A DNA stretch of 64,000 nucleotides. It comes from Moniliophthora roreri (lineage: Eukaryota > Basidiomycota > Agaricomycetes > Agaricales > Marasmiaceae). The stretch is taken from assembly GCA_001466705.2 (NCBI GenBank), contig LATX02000057.1:310001-374000 (forward strand). Direction: 5' to 3'. Every line of letters begins with the position of its first letter. Positions within the stretch are counted from its first letter, which is position 1. Made by a program: the position numbers and the translations under genes. Below are positions 10,279 through 23,021 of this stretch, piece by piece. Under the pieces are notes generated by a model. It did no database searches, was not told where the DNA came from, and was given only the letters and a program-made list of their open reading frames with translations.

Positions 10279-13200
10279 ATGGATTCGGAGAATGCCTTGT
10301 CAGCGCCGTCTGTCCCGAGACACCGTATTCAAGACCTTGCCATACCCCGTCCCCGCTCTTCTTCCCTTGCACAGGCCATGGGCCAAAGCTATAGCAGCAA
10401 ACAGAGCCCTCCAAGTCCACAGAAGGGCATTGCTGGCCTCGCAAGCGGTGGCTTCAAACTCAAACGTGCCTTTGCTGCGAGGAGGAAGAAGTCAGAGGAT
10501 GCTACAAAGCTCTTTGCTTCGGGTTCTCAACAGTTAGGTCCTTCGGACGGTCCAGGCCCATCGTCGCAGGTGGCTGCAGCGGCACCATTAAAGGTGACTG
10601 CACCATCTTTGCCGCCAATGAAACGGAACAAGCTGACCATCGTAACTCAGGTTCTTACTGGCGGGTCCAAATCACAGAGCCCAGCGTCCCCTCTTCCTCC
10701 TCCACCCCCTCCAAAGCCAGTATCATTGCAAGATGCCAAACAGAGTCCATCAACACTTTCAAAGACCTTTCATACCGTTTCTGACGATCATCGTGGCTCC
10801 ATCATTCCCGTTACACCAGCAATATCATCTGCGGTCACTTTCATGCGAATGGGCGAAGAACAGCGAGAACAGGAACTTCCAAAGCCAGAGGCGAGGCCAA
10901 AGGAGAAGGATTTAGAGAAGAAGGAGGAAAGGAGTAGCAGAGATCAGGCAGGCGAAGCAACTGATAAGGAGTTGAAGCAGCTCTGGAGGAAGAGTGATTC
11001 TACAATGAGCCACCATACAATACGACCTGGTGCAGCAGCTGGTAACCGCAATTCGCGACCTGTTTCAATGGCCGAATCTCTGCAGTCTAATCACACCGTC
11101 GTGCCGGTCAACAAGCGGCTCAGTGCCTTGCTCACTGATGCTGAATTCCATATGCCAGAGGAAGACGATTCTTCCTTCAAGTCTGCATCGGAAGAGCTGG
11201 TCTCTGTTCCCCCACAAACATTATTGAATTCACCAGAAAACCCATCTCCATCTCCGACGCCATCTACAAAGAAGATGAAGAACCGACGGTCAATGTCGCT
11301 CAACCTTGGCCCACTCATACCGAAAGCACATGTGACCCCACCTGCCGCCAGCGTTGGATCATTGGCTGAACTCCACTCTCCTACCAGATCTCTTCCAGAA
11401 TCACATCCATCACCTCCTATCACCCCCACATCGTCCCGAGAGACTCCAACTCTTACTCGGGCCGCTGCCAACGGCATCATCTCACCGTCGAGCACTGGTC
11501 CGCAATCGACGGGCAACAACATCCGCGGCCGTCTAGCTGCATGGTCCGCTACCACCCATTCTACTCGAGGCCAGAATTTGAATCCAGCTGCACCTACCCC
11601 ATCTAAACCCGAACGGCACTTCCCCAATGCACCTCCGTCTTCATTCCCCAGAAAGACACCATCGCCACAGCCCCACGCAACCGGTTTGAGGCAGACTGCG
11701 ATCAGTATAACAGGTGGCCTTGCACCTGCTGCAGGCTTGGCAAAGCGAGCAGTCGAGAAGATGGGCCGAGCTTGGGGTGGGTTTTCGTCCAACTCTAGCG
11801 GTTCCGGGTATTCCTCCTCATCATCAAGTATTACCTCTGATCATAATCTTGGACGCACTGTTTCGAATAATACTGGAAGTATACCATCGCTATCGAGTAA
11901 GGGCAAGTCCCGTAGGACGCCTGATGCACCCTCAGGATCATGGAGCATTTCTTCAGCATCGACTTCGGATTCGGAGGCGTTCGCTGGTCCAACACTTGGC
12001 AAGAAAATACGAGGACCGATGAGGACAAGGGCTGGAGGCATTGTCTTTGGTAGAGATCTTTCTGTCGTCGTTCGAGAGACTGCTATTGGTGTTGGAATAC
12101 CCGGTCATTATGGTCAGAAGGATATCGAGAAGAAAACAGGACATGAGAAAGGAGATAATGTCTCGAAGGAAATGCTGAAGACTTTGGAAACGAGGATGTT
12201 ACCTGCATTGATTGTCAGATGTGCACAACATCTTTTATTATGGGGAGTCCACGAAGAAGGCCTTTTCCGGTATGTCCTAGATTCTCGTTCCCAAGATAAA
12301 GGATCTGACTAGCTTCCTTTCAACCAGTGTCAATGGTCGACCATCTCATGTTTCCAAGATACGCCACGAGTTTGACACTGGTGAGTTGACACGTGCATTC
12401 AAAAAAGGCGATATACTGATACTGACTGCTCTGACCTACAGGCGCGGACTATGATATGCGGGATTGCTCTCCCGGAGAACTGGATCCCCATGCTGTAGCA
12501 TCAATTTTCAAGGCCTTTCTTCGCGAACGTAAGATCTGCCTTTGTTACACGTTTCACTTCATTTCAATTGACGACACATCAATCAATTTATAGTCCCGGA
12601 ACCTATACTGACACACTCGCTCGTCCCATACTTCGAAGCGGCACTTTCGCAGGAGAATGCTCTCAATGCTGAACAACAAGCGGCAGCGTCCCCTCTGAAG
12701 ATCGGTGGCAGAGGACCAACGCTACCTTCTGGTCCCAAGAGTGGCTTTAGTAGTCTTCGGAAGCCACCTTCGCTATCGACACTCGCTATGCCGAACTTCA
12801 GCGGGATGAAACCTCCTTCGCGTTCTCTACTTCGCGCTCTCAAGTCCTTATTAGATCAACTTCCTCCCGAGAACAAGGATCTGATTCGGACGGTTACCGA
12901 GCTGATCAAAACCACGGCAAAGGAGCACAAAGACACTAAGATGCCTCTGAGTAACTTGCTATTGGTGTTTTGTCCTAGTCTCAACATGAATCCTCCGCTG
13001 TTGAGAGTGCTTTGCGAGGCTGAGGAGATTTGGGAGGGTGCACCTATTGATTCGCCTGTGTTGGACATTAAACGGGACAGCGTGGTCCTAGACATTAAAC
13101 CTCCTTCACCCATACCTGAAGCCAAGATATCTACTGAAGATGCCGCTGACGAGGAAGGTGATGACAAGTTCTCGGATGCTCGCGATGGAACAGAAGAAGA

Positions 13201-14458
13201 CGAAGCATTAGATGCTACAAAGGAAATTGCAGCTTGCGAATCTCGTTCTGACGAATCACACGTCAGTAGCAGTGCTGGAGAGCGACCAACGAGGAAACTC
13301 ACTGGTCCTCGTTCCCGACCAGTGGGCCCGCGGCGCGCACATGCCCCCATTACGATCGCCGGGCATGAGGTTTCCGTTGCTGAACCAGTTTTGACTGCCC
13401 TTCCTGTCTCCCCATCTGCTTCTACAGAGTCCGTGTCGACATTCGAAAGCCAATCTGTGGCGTCTGAAAACCGTTCTTTTGCCTCCCATGGAAACGTATC
13501 CTCACCCCCACCCTTATCTTCATCATTCGAATCCTTGCCAACCGCTTCCAGCTCATCTGTTGCACCGTCGCTAACAGATGTTAGGTTGGAGACAGAACTA
13601 GATGTCAAGCCTGCTTCACTCAGTTCTGTCGATATCGCAGGTGACGCCGAACATGATATACTTTCTCCTAGCAGGTATATGGCAGTCAATCCTGTTGGTC
13701 CTGTCGAATTCCCCAAGACTTCTGGAAGTTCACCGACTACCCCAGTGACGGCAACGAACAGAAGATCGATACCTATTTTAGCTCTTTCCGGTTTTTCGTC
13801 CAGTTCTGACCCCAATTCATCACCAAGCAGCTCGGTACCTCCGTCACCGTCAGGTCGTAGTCGCAGACTGAAGAAGCCTTCCTTACACTTACTTTTCTCT
13901 AAGCGTTCGACAGAACCACTGAATATTTCATCGCCTCAACCCTCACCATATACGAAGAGATCAGCTTCTGATTCGTCTGTTTCGACACCTTTAACTGCAA
14001 TGACAGCTCCGCAGTTTGATCTTCCTCATGCTCTCGACACAAACATTGAAACCTTACATCTTAATCTTGGAACAGGTTTTGACGTTGAGTCATCCAATTT
14101 GGCTCAAGCAGAATCTCAATCCCACACACCTCACACGAGTGAGGACAAGGCAAAGGAAGATGAGCCTGTCATCAGACCTCCCTCAGGGGAGACACCCATC
14201 GCAAAGATGTATGCAGCATCTACTTCGTCGCTCTCCTTATCGCAGAGCACTAATGGTCAATCTCAACCTCTATCATCAATTCCAGCCCCCGCACTACCAT
14301 CGCATCTACGCCTGAAGCCAACGAGGCAGCCGTCAAAGGCCTCGGTTAATTCCACCGCTTCATCGAATCATCTTGGACTTCTCGATGACGAAGACCAGGA
14401 GGACTGGACGCAAAGCGTGTTGATTGCCGCTGGTGCAGAGTGGAATCTTCGAAGGTAG
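10279..14458 (+). CDS. Large RhoGAP-domain protein
   Basis: The start MDSENALSAPSVPRHR is taken as the first Met with typical context; a longer in-frame start at 10135 also exists. Exons: 10279-12269, 12328-12380, 12442-12528 and 12594-14458. A long disordered Ser/Pro-rich N-terminus (about 600 residues) precedes a RhoGAP domain. Key parts are FGRDLSVVV, then HEEGLFR with the arginine finger, KIRHEFDTGADYDM, DPHAVASIFKAFLRELPEPI and MPLSNLLLVFCPSLNM. The remaining 500 residues are low-complexity and acidic/Ser-rich. RhoGAPs switch off Rho, Rac or Cdc42 GTPases at sites of polar growth and septation. The catalytic core looks intact. The domain order resembles fungal Rga/Bem2-type regulators, but no BAR, LIM or PH domain is obvious. 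Confidence 0.88.
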
Positions 14459-14840
14459 CATGAGGCATTCTTCATTTATTGTACCTGGTTCTTCTCAACG
14501 TTTTTCGTCATTCATCATCCATTCATTCGATTTTATATTGTATACCCTTGGTCATTTATCTCATTGACACACTGCTATTCTCATTCCACACACTTTCTAT
14601 CCACTCACGAGTCTGATCTGCGCATTTATCTACTGATTTACCATTCAAGCTACACTGATATACCTTACGGACAAAAGTTATGTATGGATGCAACTGTGCA
14701 TGCTAAGTAGTTAGTTATCTTGATCGAACGGTGGTTGGAGGTGGAAAACGCGACGTCAACAGTCTGACGAAAGAGGCGCGTCATATAAATAAGCACGCGT
14801 CGCTGCTTTTATTGACCTACCTCTCTCTTCTGTCACCATC
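14459..14840. other. Intergenic spacer
   Basis: This holds the 3' end of the RhoGAP gene and the promoter of the GH63-like gene. Apart from the TATA-like site near 14784 nothing stands out. Confidence 0.4.
14784..14791 (+). promoter_or_regulatory. TATA box of the GH63-like gene
   Basis: TATAAATA lies 57 nt before the ATG at 14841 and is followed by a pyrimidine-rich leader (CTACCTCTCTCTTCTGTCACC). Position and context fit a core promoter; not tested. Confidence 0.5.
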
Positions 14841-17800
14841 ATGGCGTCTGATGCTGTAAAGCGGGTTCAGGAAAAGATTTTTGGCAAATCTACTCCCGCA
14901 GAGTCCATCGATGGTCTACCTTACACAGACCGATCTGAGCCTCCACTGAAGATCGACATTCCCAAGCCTCCGCCGCCCACCGCCTCGCCTATACCTCCTC
15001 CAAAGGCTCCCAAGCAGTCGGACCAGTCGCCTGCTGCCGGTGAAGCTGCGGCCGCTCCAGTAGAGGACATTCCTCCTTGGCGAGTTCGTCTGGCATCGAA
15101 GCTCGGTGCTGAATATAAGGGTGCTGAACGATATCGTCTAGACCAAGATGAGAAGAGGGAGCGCCACTGGAAACGTTGGGGACCGTATCTAAGTGATCGC
15201 CAATGGGTACGTGCTCTATTCTCTTGGATCTAACCCATTGAAGCTGATCGCATATACCCACAGGCCACTGTGCGTGAAGATTACTCTGGAAATGGCGATG
15301 CTTGGAGTCACTTCCCTCACGAACACGCGCGTTCTCGCGCGTACAGGTGGGGCGAAGACGGCATGGCTGGTATCTCAGATAATCATCAGCGTCTCTGCTT
15401 TGCCCTCTCGCTTTGGAACGGCGAGGATCCGATTCTCAAGGAGCGATTGTTCGGTGTCACTGGTCATCAAGGAAACCACGGAGAAGACGTCAAGGAATTG
15501 TATTACTACCTTGACTCCACTCCTACGCACTCGTACATGAAGTTCTTGTACAAGTACCCGCAACGTCGCTACCCATACGAGCAATTAATCTCAGAGAACC
15601 AGAACCGCGGGCGTGACGTCGCGGAGTTTGAGATTCTCGATACCGATGCCTTTGATGAAGATCGGTACTGGGACGTGTTCGTCGAGGTGAGATATTTTGC
15701 GCGTCCTCTTTTTGCCGATACTAAATACGAGTATACAGTATGCCAAGGATGAAGACGATCCGGAAAACATCTACATTCGCATCACCAGCTACAACAGAGG
15801 ACCTGATCCAGCCACTCTTCACGTCGTTCCTCAGCTGTGGTTTCCCAATACCTGGTCGTGGCGCAAAGAGAATCCTCCTATGCCTTCCATGGCTGCTCAC
15901 AGTCGCAATGGCATCAACTATGTCTCCGTGAGGCATCCCGAACTCGGCAGAAATCATCTCTACTGTCTTCCTTCTCCTCCTCCTGTCGGTCCCACTGGTG
16001 ACTTTGAGGTGGATCCCGACGAAGAAGCGGTTGAGCCTGATCTTATTTTTACTGAGAACAATACCAACTTTAGTCGTTTGTATGGTGGACAGAACGAGAC
16101 TCCATACGTCAAGGACGCATTCCATGACCACATCATCCCCCCTCACCGCCCTCCTGCTAGTGATTCTCAGGAGGACATGTTCACCCAGAGAATTCGCTCG
16201 AGAACCTACTCTTCCTTCGGATCCGAAGTCTCTGACGGACCTGAAGAAGGTCCTTGCACACCATTCCCTATGGGTCCCAGCTTTGTCAACCCTGATAAAG
16301 TTGGTACCAAGTCTGCTGCCCACTACGTCTTCCGCGATGTTCCGGGACAGGGTGGTTGTGCTGTCGTGCGGCTCAAGCTAACACCTTTGTCTCTCAAGAA
16401 GGATCCGAGCATCGAAGACGAAGGACTATTTGACGATGCAGTTGAGGCTCGAAGACAGGAGGCTGACGAGTTCTACAACTCGCTGGTATTCGGACCCATC
16501 AGCGATGACTTCAAGCAGATCATGAGGCAGGCATTGGGCGGTATGCTGTGGACCAAACAGTTCTACCAGTTCATTCAGAACGAATGGTTGACGGGTGACC
16601 CAGCTCAACCACCACCACCTCCGGAACGTAAATACGTCAGGAACCGGGTATTGTGGCACTTCGTAGCGTTTCTCTCCTGAAAATTGATTATAATACTTTG
16701 ATAGGAATGGCGTCATCTACATATTGCCGACATTCTTTCCATGCCTGACAAGTGAGCAACGTTCAAACGTTTGAGTTTTCTTTCATTGACTTACAGTTCT
16801 GTAGATGGGAATATCCTTTCTTCGCTGCTTGGGACACAGCTTTTCATTGCTTACCGTTGGCAGTTGTGGACCCTGCCTTTGCGAAGAAGCAGCTCGACCT
16901 GCTTACTCGAGAATGGTACATGAGACCCGATGGCCAATTACCCGCCTATGAGTGGAACTTCAGCGATGTCAATCCACCGGTCCATGCCTGGTATGTTAAT
17001 GCGTCTCATTTCTATTGTCACTCGTTCATTGGCTTCTTTCCAGGGCTACCTTCCGGGTATTCAAGATCGAACGCAAGCTCTACGGAAGGGAAGACCTTGA
17101 GTTTCTGGAACGTGTCTTCCAGAAGCTGTTGCTTAACTTTACTTGGTTCGTCGGTGATCAACATTCATGTTTGATTATTCTAACGTCACTTCTACTAGGT
17201 GGGTCAATCGTAAGGATCAAGATGGCAGCAATGTTTTCGAAGGCGGCTTCTTAGGCCTCGACAACATTGGTGTCTTCAACCGTTCAGAGCCATTGCCCAC
17301 TGGTGGGACACTCCGTCAGGCCGATGGTACGGCCTGGATGGCTTTCTACTGTCTCAACATGTTGGTTCATTCATACGATATATTCACTTCATCCCTGTTG
17401 ACATACAGAATCCAATAGGCTTAGCATTGCTCTCGAACTCGCCAAGCACAATCACGTCTACGAAGATATCGCCTCCAAATTCTTTGAAGTAAGTCTCCAT
17501 TCAAGTCGTCACGCTTTATGCACTGATTTTTCATGTCCAGCACTTCCTCTTCATCGCCGACGCTATGACTTACAAAGAGGGTGATAGTGAAATCAGTCTA
17601 TGGAACGAACAGGATGGCATGTATTACGACGCTATCCAGTTTGGTCCTGGAAACTCGATGCAACTTCCTGTTCGAAGCTTGGTCGGACTGATTCCTCTGT
17701 ATGCGACGTTGGTTCTGGAACCTACGGTACTCAAGCGTTTACCTGGCTTTAAGAAGCGAATGGAATGGTTCATCGAAAACCGACCCGAAGTGTCATCTAG

Positions 17801-19001
17801 AAACATGGCGAATATGAAGAGTGTGTCTCGCTTTCATAAGCTAATTTGAACCTCTCTGACCAGTGACATATAGCCGGTGGCAAGGAAGAGCGTAGACTGC
17901 TTGCCTTGGCTAGCAAGGAGAGACTGGTCCGTATTTTGGAGAAGATGTTGGACGAAGACGAGTTCTTTAGTGAGCATGGTATTCGATCGTAGGTCATCGT
18001 GCACATCTTATCTCAGCTTTCCTTGACGGTCTTGTCAGGTTATCGAAACTGCACAAGGATCATCCATGGGGTATGGACGTTCATGGTCAACGTTATGAAG
18101 TGAGTTATTGGCCGGGTGATTCACACTCCGGAATGTTCGGTGGAAACTCCAATTGGAGAGGTCCCATCTGTCAGTTCATCTGAATCTTAGCTCCGTCCTG
18201 TTACTAACTATCCGTGCATAGGGCTCGCTACCAACTTCTTGTTGATCGAAAGTCTTCAGCGTTTCTATCAATACTATGGAGACGATCTTCAGGTTCATTA
18301 CTTTTATCGACTGCTTTCAATTCACTGAGCGAATGAACAGGTCGAATGCCCAACTGGAAGTGGTGACTACATGAACCTTGTTGCAGTTGCAGAGGAGATT
18401 CAACACCGAATCATTCACATCTTTGGACGTGACATGCACGGCAAGCGGGCTATGAACGGTGGTAATCCAAAACTAGATCATGACCCTCATTTCCGCGATT
18501 ACGTCTGGTTCTATGAAGTAAGTGTATCACCTTGTCTTTCGAATTCGTTATGAGGGTGATATAACGCTGACGTCTCTCAGTTTTTCCATGCTGACGACGG
18601 CCGTGGTCTTGGGGCTTCCCATCAGACTGGATGGTAAACCCTTTCTCGTTCATCTTACTGTATCTCGTTCAACAAGGCTGTGTCAGGTCTGGACTTGTTG
18701 CCTATCACATATTACAGAGCGGTGCTACCTGCCGTCTCCCTAAGACACCAAGGAGTAAGCACTCTTACCTCTCTATCGCATCCAAACGATTCTGACGATG
18801 TTTTAAGCGCCCCGAAGTATGGCTAAGCATTACTTCGACGTGAGTACCGTCATTTAACCCTTCCGTGCTATTGTTGACGATATTTCACAGGAAACCATTG
18901 ATTCGCACTCTGAGTTTGGAGAAGAGGCCAAATCTCCTTTCAGTACTATGAGTGCTTGGGACCGGAACACACTAGGCGATATTTCACCTGATGCGCTCTA
19001 A
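14841..19001 (+). CDS. GH63-like glycoside hydrolase (glucosidase/mannosylglycerate hydrolase-like)
   Basis: A proline-rich N-terminal 70 residues lead into a long (alpha/alpha)6-type catalytic protein. Landmarks are [98 protein letters not shown] and [18 protein letters not shown]. These match the GH63-related family of eukaryotic and bacterial glucosidases that lack ER processing features. No signal peptide is seen, so a cytosolic enzyme is likely. Early exons: 14841-15206, 15264-15686, 15739-16647 and 16705-16751; at least eight further exons run to the stop at 18999-19001 (SPDAL). Most introns are 50 to 60 nt. The substrate is not known from sequence. Confidence 0.85.
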
Positions 19002-19195
19002 AAAAAAGCCATAGATTATGTTCACATAGGGACTAGACTTGATAATGAAATCCATACATGTACTATATTCGTCATTCGTTTCTCATGTTTCATTGTTAAC
19101 TCTATCTCCAAGTGCAAGATACAAGATGTACCTCTAGGAACTTACTTTGACTGTGACTTATTACTTCTCTGATTTTTTGCCGCGGTGTGGGCTCG

Positions 19196-19288
19196 AACGT
19201 TACAGACCTTTCGGAAGACCTTGTCCAAGCGTGTGAAGTCGCGCGAAAAAAATCAAAAAATCCAAAAAATCCAGAAAAATCAAGAAAA
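19196..19288 (+). repeat. Left inverted-repeat arm of the element
   Basis: Matches the reverse complement of 20420-20506 with a few small gaps. The outer half is GC-richer and the inner half is runs of A interrupted by TCC. Confidence 0.65.
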
Positions 19289-20419
19289 TCTATTACTCAC
19301 CGCCAGAGCTCCTTCATTGGATCTACAACCCTTGCAGATGTCAAAAGGAGATCTATAATGCATGGCTGGGCGGTCTAGCGGCCATTTTAAGTGGAGATAT
19401 GCACTATTTCACCAACAATGCTCACCACAAGGCGAATCTTGATGAACAACCTTATTGGTGAGTCCAGGAGGCTTTCTTAAGTGTCTCAGAGGCTGAACGT
19501 ATTCTAGAATATGTTTTCTATGCTGCTCAACAGCTTGTTCAGTACTTCCCTGCGACGTAGGGCCGACCACTCCCTCGAGGTCACTCAGTACCAGCTACCA
19601 TTTCATGCTCAGGTGGTCTACATATGTTCTCAAATATCTCTGTCGCTCTTCCACAATAATAAACTCCCTTTTTGTTTGAATGGGGATGAGAAAGAGAGGA
19701 CAGGGGGTGATAAAAAGGTAGTGATGCCTGGCTTACATATCAGGGGATTCGGTGCGTGTCCTATGCCAATCAATCGCCTCTATGTACTGATCATATGAGT
19801 AGAGCCTTTCAGATGTCCTGAGAGTCCCAAATACATCTAAAAAATGCAATCTGAAGTTGAAACACGAAGCCCACAATACACTCCCTTTCGACTCCTACCT
19901 CATCCTTCAAAGTTCATATTACTCTTCCCTCCGACTTCTTTCTGATTCATGGAAATGCCCTCATGAACTGCTCTATGGGCTGGGCATAGCGATTGCGCTG
20001 TCGTTTGGTCAACCTTACTGGGCTGAAAGCAGAGCTTTTGCTGTTGTACATACCACCTGCTCCTACAATAAATCAGCTTATAATTTATACAAAGCTATTG
20101 AATACAAGTCTTTATGAATCTATTCAATCTGAATGAATGCTATCTAAGAGTGTCAGACAGCACTCAGGACGGGGCTCGAATGGAGGCCACAACGAGCGAG
20201 CCAGGTATGCCACCCCTCTGCTCCTACAGTCATGAGGAACATCTGGAAAGCTCCATGATTTCTTTTTGTATCCGCTCTGGCCCAAAACTATCTCTCAAGA
20301 AGCAATAGTCCTCGTCAATACGGTCAGTGACACTCTAACCACTTCGGGATATTCTAACACCCTACTGTCTTTCAAAGTGATGATAAGGTTTCAATATGTG
20401 GACAGGCAGGTTCTCCAGC

Positions 20420-20506
20420 ATTTTTCTTGATTTTTGAATTTCTTTGGATTTTCGCGCGACTTCTCACGCGCGGACAAGGTTTTCCGAAAGGTCTGTATTT
20501 CAACGT
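20420..20506 (-). repeat. Right inverted-repeat arm of the element
   Basis: Inverted copy of 19196-19288; the shared blocks are AACGTT, CAGACCTTTCGGAA, CCTTGTCC and GTCGCGCGAAAA when read on the minus strand. Confidence 0.65.
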
Positions 20507-21096
20507 TGATGGAGCTTGGCGGTCCGGGGCCCCAAAATTGAATTCCCTTGCTTCCACGGATCTTTTCTTACCAACGACTCACCGCATGGATTCACGACGG
20601 CAAACTACACGCACAGCACAATTTCCCGACACCTCTCCGGTATCGAGCTATCGGATTCTGGTGTTGCTGAGTCCGAGTTGCAGCTCGATGCAGACACCAG
20701 TATCAACGGTCCTGTTGACGACCTGTTCGCTGGCCACAATAATCTCACTAGCACACCTCCTCGAGCTGGTCATAACGAATTCCCAGCGGATCTATAAACA
20801 TAGTAGTAGCCTATGATAACCTGCGATGATCGCACGGAAAAATCCTCCAAGAAATCTCTGCTTTGGAGAATCATACACCACTGCTCCTCGCTTCTCGCAT
20901 TTCGACGAACGCTAGGCAACCCTCGGCATAATAGAGCTCTGACTTGCATTGACGAAATTAAAAATAGGCATATCCTCGTCATAAAGCAGATGTCAGGGTC
21001 TTTTGACCTGGCCCAAGTTGTGCTTGTGCTACTCACACTCGGGGATTTCGATTTGGTATCTGTGTTGCCACACTATGCACTCGGGCCACCAGTGGT

Positions 21097-21103
21097 TATA
21101 AAA
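21097..21103 (+). promoter_or_regulatory. TATA box of the polygalacturonase gene
   Basis: TATAAAA lies 48 nt before the ATG at 21145. An A-rich stretch directly precedes the start codon. Confidence 0.55.
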
Positions 21104-21144
21104 GCATGAGGGTAAATCCTGCTCTTCTGTGTGTAAAAAAAAAA

Positions 21145-23021
21145 ATGCATTCCCTCCTCGCAGTTACTGCAGCCTCCTATGTTGGCTTAACCTTCGCTTC
21201 TCCTTTGTCTTCACGTTGTACTGGAACCATTGCCTCCTTGGACGGTGAGAAGGCTTCACGATTACTGAGTTGTCATGCTAATCAAGCCGCACAGATGTTG
21301 CGGAAGCTGTCAAGTGCACTGAAGTAAACATCGAAAGCTTTGAAGTGCCCGCTGGCCAAGCTCTAGAGATAAACCTGCTCGACGGAAGTACAGTCAACAT
21401 GAGTGTGTGGAGTTCATCATATGAACAAACCCAATTGATTGGCTTTTTTCCTAGATGGAGATGTTACCTTTGGTGTCGCAAACTGGGAAGGTCCGCTATT
21501 CACTGTCAGGTATGCTTCTTGTACGCTCGTACGCTCGTGTTTCACATCGTGTACAATTTGGCTTATTTTTCTTCACTGTAGCGGTAACGACATTACATGT
21601 TTGTGACCCAAAATCCTAGTTATAGATATCAGGACTTATTGCGATCATAGTCAATGGTAATGGTCATAAATTTGACGGTAATGGCCCTGAATACTGGGTA
21701 AGTGACTGCTGGATGCGTTTACTACAGAAGCTTATACAATCATTTTATAGGATGGACTGGGAGGAAACGGCGGCGTTACTAAGCCCGCACCGATGATGAA
21801 GTCTGTCGTTGCGTCTTCAGAGTTGTCCCAAACACCGATAGATTTATACAGGATTAAGATCTCTGGGGTCTACCAAGACGTCATCGTCGTCAATTCTCCG
21901 GCTCGAACATACTCAGTGTCCAATCCTGGGCCACTTTTGATGACCTCTCTTACCATCGACAACTGTAAGTGTATTTCTCTCAAATGTCGCTTCATTAGCT
22001 CAACGAATCACGATAGCTCTGGGTGACGAGCCGAACGACCAAAGTAATGGAGAGCCGGCCGGCCATAACACCGATGGCTTCGATTGCAGCACGCAGGATC
22101 TTGTCATCTCCAACAGGTCAGCATCTTCTTCTCAAAGCCACACCATTTCATCTAATTCCGCACGCAGCGTGATCCATAACCAGGTAATATAGTCTGCACC
22201 GTTTGCCGATTCTAAACCCACCATCACTCTTAGGATGACTGCTTGGCTATTAACAAAGGTTCCAACATCACATTCACCGGGAATACTTGCACCGGTGGGC
22301 ACGGGATCTCAGTTGTAAATACATCGAATGGACCTATTTCTCGCTTTACAGAATTAATCATTCCAATCTCTTTGCAAGGGCTCTATCTCCTCCGACGCCG
22401 TCGTTACCGACATCCATATCACTAACAATATGGTCATTGACAAGTTGGTTCAATTCGCAAAACTAGTCAGGATGCGTACTCACCGCTCACAGTGATCAAG
22501 CCCTGCGAATCAAAACCAAGGCCAACGCCACGTCAGCTTCGGTCTCTGGTGTCACCTACTCTGGCAACACTGCAACTGGATGCAAAAGGTTTGGTGTCAT
22601 CATTGACCAGGTCAGCTCCAATTCCTCCTTTCTTCATCGCCTTATCATTCCAACTGTACTATTTAGAGTTACCCAGACACTCTAGGTGAACCCGGAGACG
22701 GAGTAACAATCTCTGTGAGTTATATTCTCCTGAACACCGACGCCTTTCTTCTTCTGATTTTTCATTCTACGTTTCAGGACATAACGTTCTCCGGAGAAAC
22801 ATCAGATATTAGTGTTGGAAACGACGCCCAACGGGTAGCGGTCAACTGTGGCTCGGGAAGTTGCACAGGTACGGCGCTTCCATATCATAGTAGATGAGAT
22901 GATGTTACTCACTCTCCGATGTTGCACAGGAACTTGGGATTGGTCAGCGCTCAAAGTGTGTGGAGGCGAGGCCAGCACTATTGAAGGATTCAATGGAATC
23001 ACAGGCTGGAGTGATTCTTAA
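21145..23021 (+). CDS. Secreted GH28 polygalacturonase
   Basis: The start [20 protein letters not shown] is a signal peptide followed by the typical [20 protein letters not shown] region. All four GH28 active-site motifs are present: [26 protein letters not shown] and [10 protein letters not shown]. The C-terminus ends NGITGWSDS at the stop 23019-23021. It should cleave homogalacturonan in plant cell walls outside the cell. The gene has many short introns, for example 21252-21299 and 21688-21750. Exon joining around 21585-21640, after the WEGPLFT block and before [11 protein letters not shown], does not work cleanly: a 2-nt exon, a 120-nt intron or a frame error must be assumed. The gene is therefore probably functional but the model there is unsure. 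Confidence 0.85.

Larger units (their letters stand above)
19196..20506. mobile_element. Putative non-autonomous element bounded by about 90-bp inverted repeats
   Basis: The left arm (19196-19288) and the reverse complement of the right arm (20420-20506) share a core reading ACAGACCTTTCGGA, then CCTTGTCC, GTCGCGCGAAAA and AATCAAGAAAA. The inner part of both arms is A-rich with repeated CCAAAAAATCC-like words, a look common in subterminal DNA of hAT-type fungal elements (family knowledge, not proof). The interior of about 1.1 kb has no transposase-like ORF. I could not identify a clean target-site duplication, so the exact ends are uncertain. Confidence 0.6.
19002..21144. other. Gene-poor region with inverted-repeat element
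   Basis: Over 2 kb without a convincing gene. It contains the inverted-repeat structure at 19196-20506 and the promoter of the polygalacturonase gene. The open frames here are short and resemble no family I know. Confidence 0.6.

Noticed and set aside
12856..13815. 319-codon antisense frame within the RhoGAP gene
   Set aside because: Exact antisense of a Ser-rich coding region; mirror of codon bias, no family resemblance.
15721..16323. 200-codon antisense frame in the GH63-like gene
   Set aside because: Shadow of conserved sense exons.
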